From: Candidatus Eiseniibacteriota bacterium
GTDB taxonomy: Bacteria; Eisenbacteria; RBG-16-71-46; JABDJR01
Length of the DNA stretch: 6,635 bases
Direction of reading: 5' to 3'
NCBI GenBank assembly: GCA_013003415.1
Contig: JABDJR010000142.1
Coordinates: 1 to 6,635 of the forward strand
Part shown: one piece after another, positions 1-5,718 of the stretch
Numbering within the stretch: the first letter of the stretch is position 1
Layout: each line of letters begins with the position of its first letter
The notes under the pieces: generated by a model
Told to the model about the DNA's origin: nothing
What the model saw: only the letters and a program-made list of their open reading frames with translations
Database searches by the model: none
Translations under genes and position numbers: made by a program

Positions 1-935
1 TGATTGCTCAGTTCGCGATCATAGCCATCGGCGTAGCCAACCGGTAGCACGGCGAGTTTTGTTGGCGCAGAAGCCCGCCAAGAACATCCGTAGCCCACAT
101 AGCCACCGGCCGGAACATCTTTAACCTGGGCCACGGTTGTCTTCCAACTTAACACCGGCCGAAGTGAAAGATCGGCTCCCGGAACATGCTGTGCCGAGAC
201 CTTGGTTTGCTTGCTCGGCCAGATTCCATAGGAGGCGATTCCCACCCGCACCAAACCAAAGTTCGCTTTCGGGAAAAGAATGGCCGCTGCCGAACAGGCT
301 GCGTTGGGCACAGGAACTTCTAGACCAAGTGATCTCGCATGCGCAAGCAGATCGACATAAGTTTGAAGTTGGCCCTCGGCAAAGGAGTGATCGGTGGTGT
401 CTTCGATGTTGGCAAAATGAGTGGCCAAGCCTTCTAGCTCAATCCCGGGAAGATTCGGAATCCGATTCAGAACGCTTTCGAGTTCCTTTCCATCGAACCC
501 ATAGCGATGGGTGCCGGTTTCGACTTTAAGATGCACCTTGACCGAGACACCCACGTCTTTGGCCGCAGAACTCAAAGCCACCAAGGAAGCCTCAGAGCTC
601 AGCACAGGAATACCCTTTGCGCTCACCAACTCGGGAAGGTCGCGTATGGATACATAGCCCAAGACCATAATCGGCTTTGTGATTCCGACTTTTCTGAGGC
701 GAAGCAACTCTTCGACGGAGATTACCGCGAAGCGGTCGGCGGCGTTTGCCGACTCTACAGCCTGACCAACCAGCTCGAGCCCATGGCCGTAGGCGTTGGA
801 CTTGATGACATGGACGAGTTCTACCGCGGGACCAATGCGTTGGCGAAAGGCCTGAAGATTCCCAAGCAGAGCTTCACGCTTGATCTCAAGCCAAGTCAGA
901 GCTGTGCTATTTGTGGGCAAGACAGGGTGGGTCAT
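1..935 (-). CDS. alr: Alanine racemase (partial, C-terminus beyond window edge)
   Basis: PLP enzyme that interconverts L- and D-alanine in the cytoplasm and supplies D-Ala for peptidoglycan. The minus-strand frame is open from ATG at 935 to base 1, giving 311 residues of a family usually about 360-380 long. Visible landmarks: the PLP-lysine motif IKSNAYGHG with Lys45; the barrel motif HLKVETGTHRYGF, in which Lys137 and Arg144 match the carbamylated lysine and PLP-contacting arginine positions of known racemases; THFANIEDTTDHS around 172-184; RVGIASYGIWPS at 230-241; the catalytic tyrosine of the second base in GYG (Tyr282); and PVGYADGYDRELSN at 298-311. The usual DTGM reads ETGT here. The start is set by the upstream in-frame TAG at 941-939, only 3 bp before the ATG. 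No free-standing ribosome site is visible, so translation probably couples to the upstream rhodanese. The end of the C-terminal beta domain is not visible. Confidence 0.95.
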   Translation of the reverse strand, partial: MTHPVLPTNSTALTWLEIKREALLGNLQAFRQRIGPAVELVHVIKSNAYGHGLELVGQAVESANAADRFAVISVEELLRLRKVGITKPIMVLGYVSIRDLPELVSAKGIPVLSSEASLVALSSAAKDVGVSVKVHLKVETGTHRYGFDGKELESVLNRIPNLPGIELEGLATHFANIEDTTDHSFAEGQLQTYVDLLAHARSLGLEVPVPNAACSAAAILFPKANFGLVRVGIASYGIWPSKQTKVSAQHVPGADLSLRPVLSWKTTVAQVKDVPAGGYVGYGCSWRASAPTKLAVLPVGYADGYDRELSN

Positions 936-938
936 TCC

Positions 939-1340
939 CTAGTAGCGGGTAAGCGACGGATCGATGACGTCGGCCCAGCGATCAATGCCTCCGGCGAGGT
1001 AGCAAACGCGTTCGAAACCAAGGCTCCAAAGCGTGACCGCAGCATCCATGCTTCGCGCTCCGTGATGGCAAACCAGAACCACCTCGGTATCGCGATCGAG
1101 TTCTTCGTCGGCGCGATAGTCGAGTTCGCCCATGGGAATATGAAGCGATCCTTCAAAGGGCGCTAACTGTGCTTCCCATGGTTCACGGACGTCGACGACA
1201 ACAACATCTTGTTCCTCGTCGAGTAGTCGTTTCAATTCTCTTGGAGTGAGTTCCCAGCGATCCACGCGGTCTGTGTAAAGACGAGGGCTCTGCCCACTCT
1301 CCCACCAAGGCTCGGGCTGGTTTCTCATGAAGTCCGACAT
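939..1340 (-). CDS. Single-domain rhodanese-like sulfurtransferase
   Basis: A 133-residue protein with one complete rhodanese fold and no signal peptide or membrane segment, so probably cytoplasmic. Visible: VVVVDVREPWE (46-56), the conserved Asp/Arg segment before the active site; CHHGARS at 91-97, the active-site loop with persulfide-forming Cys91; and YLAGGIDRWA (114-123), ending IDPSLTRY, the typical C-terminal signature. The intact Cys loop suggests a working sulfur carrier rather than an inactive domain; the physiological acceptor is unknown. The ATG at 1340 is preferred because AGGGAG lies 12 bp upstream (1358-1353), a somewhat long spacing; an internal ATG at 1328 lacks one. It lies between the TetR gene (119 bp upstream) and alr (3 bp downstream) on the same strand, so it is very probably co-transcribed with alr. 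A functional link between the two is not established by sequence. Confidence 0.93.
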   Translation of the reverse strand: MSDFMRNQPEPWWESGQSPRLYTDRVDRWELTPRELKRLLDEEQDVVVVDVREPWEAQLAPFEGSLHIPMGELDYRADEELDRDTEVVLVCHHGARSMDAAVTLWSLGFERVCYLAGGIDRWADVIDPSLTRY

Positions 1341-1400
1341 AGGTTTCTTTGACTCCCTAAGGGTTTGCTCATCTTGGTGCCATCATCCTTGGACACCATC

Positions 1401-1416
1401 GCGGTAATCATACCGC
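1401..1416. repeat. Short inverted repeat GCGGTA-N4-TACCGC in the TetR-rhodanese gap
   Basis: Perfect 6 bp arms flank a 4 bp centre in the 119 bp gap between two same-strand genes. On the minus strand it would form a GC-rich tetraloop hairpin, but no T-run follows, so it is a poor intrinsic terminator. The minus-strand hexamer TATGAT (1412-1407), a 5/6 match to a -10 box, lies across its centre, so it could be an operator over a weak promoter for rhodanese-alr. No good -35 box was found at the right distance. Confidence 0.35.
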
Positions 1417-1422
1417 TATTGG

Positions 1423-1436
1423 GAAGCATTTGCTTC
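1423..1436. repeat. Near-perfect palindrome GAAGCATTTGCTTC
   Basis: Six-bp arms around a 2 bp centre, 6 bp from the neighbouring inverted repeat at 1401-1416. As RNA it could form a 5 bp stem with a 4-base loop, but no T-run follows on the minus strand. Either a protein-binding site upstream of the rhodanese-alr pair or chance; the sequence does not decide. Confidence 0.25.
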
Positions 1437-1459
1437 GGAAAGGTGATTAGAAAACCGTT

Positions 1460-2044
1460 TTAGGCTCCGGGAGAGCGAAGCATGGCCCCGAGAGCCTGGA
1501 CCAATTCCGACTCGCTTTGATCGCGAGAGATACCGGGAACCAGATTCTGCTGCTCAAATAGGGCCAGTCGAATGGTCATGCCAAGGGCGAAAGCTGCCTT
1601 AAGATAGGCGTTTGTGGGTGGGATAGCCCCGGATTTAGTTGCCGCTTTGATGGCGTCGGCGACCACATCGCTTGGCTTTTTCGTTCCCGCCAGCCATCGC
1701 ACATACTCGCTATGGAAAACCTGAAAAAGTAGGGCGTGTTCCTTGGGGTTTCTGCGAGCAAATCGCAAGAAGCCCACCAGGAGCCCGGTGACTCTTTCCA
1801 CTGCCCCCTCCCAGCGATCCCGCTCATCTTCCATGCTCCGAATGAGCCTCTCGTAGGCGCTTTCAAACAACTCCTGGGCCAGAACTTCCTTCCCTTCCCA
1901 GTATTTGTAGAGCGCTGCCTGGGAACACTCAGCCTTCTTGGCAATGTCACCCACGGTGGCCCCGCTGACTCCTCGCCTGCCGAACAGATCGAGACTCACC
2001 CGGAGAATACGCTCTTTCGCCGGAGATTCACTTTTCACAGCCAC
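1460..2044 (-). CDS. TetR/AcrR-family transcriptional regulator
   Basis: DNA-binding repressor-type protein of 194 residues when started at GTG 2044. The N-terminal region PAKERILRVSLDLFGRRG (8-25) followed by TVGDIAKKAECSQAALYKYW (30-49) and EGKEVL is the standard TetR N-terminal helix plus helix-turn-helix. The remaining residues, about 55-194, are helical and divergent as expected for a ligand-binding and dimerisation domain, so the ligand cannot be named. An in-frame ATG at 2116 would add 24 residues (MGSSMKSHF...), but those codons include a strong AAGGAGG (2060-2054) placed 9 bp before the GTG, and 194 residues fits the family better. The gene diverges from lpd, with 218 bp between starts and a palindrome (2136-2151) in between, pointing to autorepression and perhaps control of the dehydrogenase operon. 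The family call is firm, the regulatory target inferred. Confidence 0.93.
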   Translation of the reverse strand: MAVKSESPAKERILRVSLDLFGRRGVSGATVGDIAKKAECSQAALYKYWEGKEVLAQELFESAYERLIRSMEDERDRWEGAVERVTGLLVGFLRFARRNPKEHALLFQVFHSEYVRWLAGTKKPSDVVADAIKAATKSGAIPPTNAYLKAAFALGMTIRLALFEQQNLVPGISRDQSESELVQALGAMLRSPGA

Positions 2045-2053
2045 GAACTCAAT

Positions 2054-2060
2054 CCTCCTT
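2054..2060 (-). promoter_or_regulatory. Strong ribosome binding site that sets the TetR start
   Basis: On the minus strand AAGGAGG, close to an ideal Shine-Dalgarno sequence, ends 9 bp before GTG 2044-2042. A second GTG follows two codons later at 2038. This site lies inside the extension implied by the upstream ATG at 2116, which argues against that ATG being the main start. Confidence 0.75.
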
Positions 2061-2088
2061 AACCCAAAAGTTGAGCTTCTTTTCAAGC

Positions 2089-2120
2089 TGAAATGGGACT
2101 TCATGCTCGACCCCATTTCA
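2089..2120. repeat. Spaced inverted repeat TGAAATGGG-N14-CCCATTTCA
   Basis: Perfect 9 bp arms at 2089-2097 and 2112-2120 with a 14 bp centre. It lies between the proposed TetR promoter and the TetR start, so it would be transcribed into the TetR leader and could fold as a hairpin about 30 bases ahead of the ribosome binding site. It also covers the alternative ATG at 2116. It is not followed by a T-run and is not a terminator. Its function is unknown; a second protein-binding site is equally possible. Confidence 0.5.
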
Positions 2121-2133
2121 AGGGTCTGACAGG

Positions 2134-2163
2134 AGGTTAGTGAACACTAACTCACCAAGTCAA
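2134..2163 (-). promoter_or_regulatory. Candidate sigma70-like promoter of the TetR gene
   Basis: Minus-strand TTGACT (2163-2158) is a 5/6 match to a -35 box. After an 18 bp spacer comes TAACCT (2139-2134), a weak -10 keeping the key T, A and final T. Transcription would start near 2127, leaving a leader of about 80 bases before GTG 2044. The palindrome 2136-2151 fills the second part of the spacer and enters the -10, an ideal position for a repressor to block polymerase. Confidence 0.4.
2136..2151. promoter_or_regulatory. Perfect palindrome GTTAGTGAACACTAAC, candidate TetR operator
   Basis: Seven-bp arms GTTAGTG and CACTAAC around a central AA form a perfect dyad of 16 bp. Size and symmetry suit a TetR-family dimer, and the position in the intergenic region beside a divergent TetR gene is typical for that family's own operator. 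It lies 91 bp before the TetR start and 111 bp before the lpd start. The dyad is seen directly; binding by this TetR protein is inferred. Confidence 0.6.
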
Positions 2164-2182
2164 GCCCCACTTGCGCTGGGCC

Positions 2183-2188
2183 GATAAT
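2183..2188 (+). promoter_or_regulatory. Possible -10 box for the lpd operon (weak)
   Basis: GATAAT matches the -10 consensus at 5 of 6 positions and lies 74 bp before the lpd ATG. No recognisable -35 box is present 16-18 bp upstream. A poor alternative pairs TTGCGC (2171-2176) with TAGGCT (2194-2199) at 17 bp spacing. Promoter architecture in this lineage may differ from the Escherichia coli consensus, so this is only a pointer to where the operon promoter probably lies. Confidence 0.2.
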
Positions 2189-2262
2189 AGGCGTAGGCTA
2201 ACCCCTCTTCGCTAACACCACATTGCCCGGTCCCGAACCCACCCTCTAAGGAGTCCTTTGCT

Positions 2263-3672
2263 ATGAGTGCTGATCGCACCTACGACGTTGTTGTCATCGG
2301 AGCTGGCCCCGGCGGTTATGTTGCCGCGGTTCGCGCGGCCCAAGTTGGACTCAAGACCGCAATCGTTGAAAAAGACAAAGCCCTCGGTGGCACTTGCCTC
2401 CTTCGAGGCTGCATCCCGACCAAGTTCCTGTTGCAGGCGGCCACTCACTACGACGAAACAAAAAACTTTAAGCGGTTCGGCTTGGAACTCCCGGGCGAGA
2501 TCCTGATCAACTGGGATCAGACCATGAAAGAAAAGACCAAGACGGTCAAAAAACTCACGGGTGCGATTGCCGGGCTCATGAAGAAGGGCAAGATCGATGT
2601 GTTTGCCGGTCACGGCACCTTGCAGGGCGGCGGGAAGATCAGCGTCAAACTGAACGACGGCGGAAGCGAAACTCTGACCGCAAAGAACACCCTGATCGCC
2701 ACCGGCTCCTATCCCAAGATGCTCCCCTTCTTAAACCGCGATGGAAAGCGTGTCATCACTTCCGATGAAGCCTTAGAACTCCCCTCCATTCCCGAGTCCC
2801 TGATTGTGGTTGGCTCCGGTGCTGTTGGTAGCGAGTTTGCGTCTATTTACAACTCCTTTGGCTCGAAGGTCACGCTTGTCGAGGCCCTTCCCCGCATGAT
2901 GCCCCTTGAGGATGAAGACATCAGCACGGCCATGTTGAAATCTTATAAGAAGCGCAAGATCGACGTTCTCATCGACACCGCAATTCAAGGGGCCGACGTC
3001 ACCGACAAGTCCGTCACCGCGCACTTCAAGAACGGCAAAGGCGAAGAATCCTCGGTAGAGGCAGAAGTTCTTCTGATTGCCGTGGGTCGCGGACCCGTCA
3101 CCGAAGGCCTGGGCCTTGAGAATACCGCCATTCAGCTCGATCGCGGATTCATTCCCGTCGATGCCTATATGCAAACCGCCGAAGCCGGCGTTTACGCCAT
3201 TGGCGACGTTGTCCCCACCGCCGGTCTCGCCCACTTGGCGAGCAAAGAAGGTGTCTTGGCGGTCGAGCACATGGCCGGCCACGAGGTGCGCCCCATCCGC
3301 TACGAAACGGTACCGAACGCGGTGTACTGCGAGCCCGAGGTTGCCTCGGTCGGCCTTACCGAGGCCAACGCAAAAGCCGCCGGCCACGACGTCAAAGTTG
3401 GGAAGTTCCCCTTCACTCACAGCTCCAAGGCCATGATCGCCGGGCACCAAGAAGGGTTCATCAAGATCGTTGCGGACTCCAAGTACGACGAGGTGCTGGG
3501 CGTGCACATCATGGGACCCAAGGCCACCGAACTTATTGCGGAAGCGGTGGTGGGTATGACCCTGGAAACCACCACCGAAGAAATGTTCCGCGCCATTCAC
3601 CCCCATCCGACGCTGAGTGAATCGGTGATGGAAGCGGCCGAGAATCTTCATGGCGAAAGCATCCACATCTAA
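2263..3672 (+). CDS. lpd: Dihydrolipoyl dehydrogenase (E3)
   Basis: FAD flavoprotein that reoxidises the dihydrolipoyl group of E2 with NAD+. Full length at 469 residues. Visible: the N-terminal FAD-binding VVVIGAGPGGYVAAV (9-23); the redox disulfide in GGTCLLRGCIPTK with Cys45 and Cys50; the NAD-binding fold starting LIVVGSGAVGSEFASIY with ALPRMMP after it; the second FAD contact YAIGDV; and the C-terminal dimerisation domain with HPHPTLSE at 446-453, where His448 and Glu453 match the catalytic acid-base pair. AAGGAG at 2248-2253 lies 9 bp before the ATG and fixes the start. It is the first gene of the operon, which is less usual than E3 last, and its final 23 bp overlap the E1 alpha start. 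Being encoded with E1 and E2 makes it the complex's own E3, though it may also serve other lipoyl systems in the cell. Confidence 0.97.
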   Translation: MSADRTYDVVVIGAGPGGYVAAVRAAQVGLKTAIVEKDKALGGTCLLRGCIPTKFLLQAATHYDETKNFKRFGLELPGEILINWDQTMKEKTKTVKKLTGAIAGLMKKGKIDVFAGHGTLQGGGKISVKLNDGGSETLTAKNTLIATGSYPKMLPFLNRDGKRVITSDEALELPSIPESLIVVGSGAVGSEFASIYNSFGSKVTLVEALPRMMPLEDEDISTAMLKSYKKRKIDVLIDTAIQGADVTDKSVTAHFKNGKGEESSVEAEVLLIAVGRGPVTEGLGLENTAIQLDRGFIPVDAYMQTAEAGVYAIGDVVPTAGLAHLASKEGVLAVEHMAGHEVRPIRYETVPNAVYCEPEVASVGLTEANAKAAGHDVKVGKFPFTHSSKAMIAGHQEGFIKIVADSKYDEVLGVHIMGPKATELIAEAVVGMTLETTTEEMFRAIHPHPTLSESVMEAAENLHGESIHI

Positions 3673-4735
3673 GAAAGCTCCGCAGAAGCGGAGTACGACC
3701 AAGAAGTCGCAAGCGCGACCCTCAGACACGCTGACCGCCGAGCAGAAGCTTGAGCTGTTCCGCTGGACGCTCATGACCCGAAAGCTTGAAGAGCGGTTAA
3801 CGAACCTGTACCGGCAAAACAAAGTTGTGGGTGGGTTGTATCGAAGCTTGGGGCAAGAGGGCGAAACCGTCGCCGCCGCCTACGCTCTACACAAAGACGA
3901 TTTGGTGGGCCCCCTTATCAGGAACTTGGGGGCTTTACTCGTCCGCGGGTACCCGGCGCGCGACATTGCCATGCAGTATATGGCTCGTGGAGGCGGCCCC
4001 ACTCAGGGTAAGGATCTGAACGTCCACTTCGGCGATGTGCACACCCACGGCGTGGTTCCCCCCATCAGCATGCTCGGCGATGTGGTTCCGGTCATGGTAG
4101 GCATTGCCCTCGCCGCCCGCATGAAAGGCGAGAAACGCGTAGCGCTTACCTACATTGGAGATGGCGGAACCAGTACCGGGGCCTTCTACGAAGGCATGAA
4201 CCTGGCCGCAGTTTGGAAGCTCCCTGTCATCGTGATCGCCGAAAACAACGGCTACGCCTACTCCACGCCCACAAATCGTCAAATGGCGGTCGACTCGATG
4301 GTCAAGAAGGCCGATGGCCTGGGCATCTTCGGGATCACCATAGATGGAAACGACATTCTCGCCGTTTACGATGCGGTTCACGAAGCCCGTGAGCGAGGCT
4401 TACGCGATGAGGGACCGAGCCTGATCGAAGTGATGACCTACCGGAGAAAAGGTCACGCCGAACATGACATGCAGAAGTATGTGCCCAAAGGCGAAATTGA
4501 GTCTTGGGAGAAGAACGATCCCATCGACCGGTACATTGCTGAGCTGGTGAAAACTGGCGTTGCCACCAAAGAGCAGCTTGAAGCGATCACCCAAGAGGTG
4601 ACGACTGAAATCGAGAGCGAAATGGAGATCGCTTTGGCAAGTCCGCCTCCTAATCCAAGCATTACTTTGGAGAGTGTCTACTTCGATCCCCCCCTAGCCG
4701 AAGATCACTTAGCTCCCTACCGGGAGACATCATGA
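3650..4735 (+). CDS. 2-oxoacid dehydrogenase E1 component, alpha subunit (pyruvate / branched-chain / acetoin type)
   Basis: Thiamine diphosphate-binding subunit of the alpha2beta2 E1 enzyme that decarboxylates a 2-oxoacid and passes the acyl group to lipoyl-E2. Length 361, normal for the family after a basic Lys/Ser/Thr-rich tail of about 25 residues. Visible: GGLYRSLGQEGETVAAAYAL (61-80); the cofactor/Mg motif from GDGG (170-173) to ENN (198-200); and the active-site loop YRRKGHAEHD (264-273), with His269 at the conserved His. The first half looks more like pyruvate/acetoin enzymes, while NNGYAYSTPT and IDGNDILAVYDAVHEAR recall branched-chain enzymes, and GHAEHD differs from the GHS-S-D loop of both. 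The substrate is therefore left open (PdhA/BkdA/AcoA-like). ATG 3650 lies inside lpd with no strong ribosome site, so translation is probably coupled; the next in-frame Met (42) falls within conserved sequence. Confidence 0.94.
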   Translation: MAKASTSKKAPQKRSTTKKSQARPSDTLTAEQKLELFRWTLMTRKLEERLTNLYRQNKVVGGLYRSLGQEGETVAAAYALHKDDLVGPLIRNLGALLVRGYPARDIAMQYMARGGGPTQGKDLNVHFGDVHTHGVVPPISMLGDVVPVMVGIALAARMKGEKRVALTYIGDGGTSTGAFYEGMNLAAVWKLPVIVIAENNGYAYSTPTNRQMAVDSMVKKADGLGIFGITIDGNDILAVYDAVHEARERGLRDEGPSLIEVMTYRRKGHAEHDMQKYVPKGEIESWEKNDPIDRYIAELVKTGVATKEQLEAITQEVTTEIESEMEIALASPPPNPSITLESVYFDPPLAEDHLAPYRETS

Positions 4736-5706
4736 GCACCGTCACTTACCTCGAAGCCATCCGCGATGGCCTCCACGAAGAAATGGAACGGGACGAGTCG
4801 GTTTTCCTCATTGGTGAAGATGTGGCCACCTACGGAGGTGCCTTTGGGGTCACCACCGGACTCAAAGACAGCTTTGGTGAGGAGCGCATTCTTGACACCC
4901 CAATTAGCGAAGTCGGTTTTACGGGAGCTGCCATCGGTGCGGCCATGATGGGAATGCGTCCGGTGGTTGAGTTCCAGTTTTTGGACTTCATTGCCTGCGC
5001 CTTCAACATCATTACCAACTATGCCGCAACCACGCGCTACCGTACCGGCAACGGTGTCCCCATGGTCATGCGTGGCCCCATGGGTGGCGGTGTTCGGGGC
5101 GGCCCTTTCCACAGTCAGAACCCGGAGTCTTTTTTCTTCAACACCCCAGGACTGAAGATTGTGGCTCCGGCCACGGCCTACGATGCCAAGGGGCTCCTGA
5201 AAAGCTCCATTCGGGACAACGATCCCGTGATTTTCCTCGAACACAAGTATCTGTATCGCCGCATGAAGGACGATCTCCCCAGCGGTGAAATCCTTGTCCC
5301 CATTGGAGAAGGACTGGTCAGAAAAAAAGGCGGCGATCTTTCAATCATCACCTTCGGCTCCATGGTTCACCGCTCTCTTGAGGCTGCCGATGCCCTAGAG
5401 AAAGAGGGAATCCATGCCGAGGTGATTGATCTTCGAAGCCTGTTGCCTTTTGACGAAGCCTTGATTCTCGAATCGATTAAGAAAACCGGTAAGGCACTCA
5501 TTGTTCATGAAGCCACCTTAACCGGCGGTGTGGGCGCGGAGTTCGCGGCTCGCATCAGTGAAAAAGCATTCGAATACTTAGACGGACCTGTAACCCGAGT
5601 TGCGTCCTTGGACACACCTGTTCCCTATAGCCCTCCGCTTGAGGACATGTTCATGCCATCGACACAAATCATTACCAACGCAGCACGAAAGCTGGCGCAC
5701 TACTAA
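4732..5706 (+). CDS. 2-oxoacid dehydrogenase E1 component, beta subunit (transketolase-like)
   Basis: Partner of the E1 alpha subunit; it completes the thiamine diphosphate site and forms the E2 docking surface. Length 324, exactly typical. Visible: LIGEDVATYGGAFGVTTGL (26-44); DTPISEVGFTGAAIGAA with Glu60, the residue expected to activate the cofactor aminopyrimidine; GPFHSQNPE (124-132), with the conserved His127; and the C-terminal transketolase domain with ITFGSM, VIDLRSLLPFDE and VHEATLTGGVGAEFAA. The ATG overlaps the E1 alpha stop as ATGA, and GGGAG at 4722-4726 sits 5 bp before it, so the pair is translated together in equal amounts. As with alpha, the family spans pyruvate, branched-chain and acetoin enzymes and this subunit does not settle the substrate. 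Confidence 0.95.
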   Translation: MSTVTYLEAIRDGLHEEMERDESVFLIGEDVATYGGAFGVTTGLKDSFGEERILDTPISEVGFTGAAIGAAMMGMRPVVEFQFLDFIACAFNIITNYAATTRYRTGNGVPMVMRGPMGGGVRGGPFHSQNPESFFFNTPGLKIVAPATAYDAKGLLKSSIRDNDPVIFLEHKYLYRRMKDDLPSGEILVPIGEGLVRKKGGDLSIITFGSMVHRSLEAADALEKEGIHAEVIDLRSLLPFDEALILESIKKTGKALIVHEATLTGGVGAEFAARISEKAFEYLDGPVTRVASLDTPVPYSPPLEDMFMPSTQIITNAARKLAHY

Positions 5707-5718
5707 CGGAGGCCTTCC

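Noticed and set aside
507..1166. Plus-strand open frame of 219 codons, and a shorter one at 137-529
   Set aside because: Both lie antisense to alr and the end of rhodanese, whose proteins carry many family motifs. The plus-strand products show no recognisable domain and no good start site.
1450..1462. AAAAC-C-GTTTT symmetry at the TetR stop as a terminator
   Set aside because: The arms are only 5 bp of A/T-rich sequence with a 1-base centre, which cannot form a stable hairpin, and no proper T-run follows.
2045..2262. Riboswitch, small RNA or attachment site in the divergent region
   Set aside because: Apart from the two inverted repeats and the promoter-like boxes, no conserved RNA core, tRNA-like segment or integrase neighbour is visible.
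2773..3822. Minus-strand open frame of 349 codons
   Set aside because: Antisense to lpd and the E1 alpha start, both clear family members. The product is a His/Gly/Val-rich reading typical of the complement of a GC-biased gene.
4717..5244. Minus-strand open frame of 175 codons, and others at 3935-4381 and 4400-4662
   Set aside because: Antisense to well-supported E1 subunits, with no domain signature and composition expected from codon-bias mirroring.
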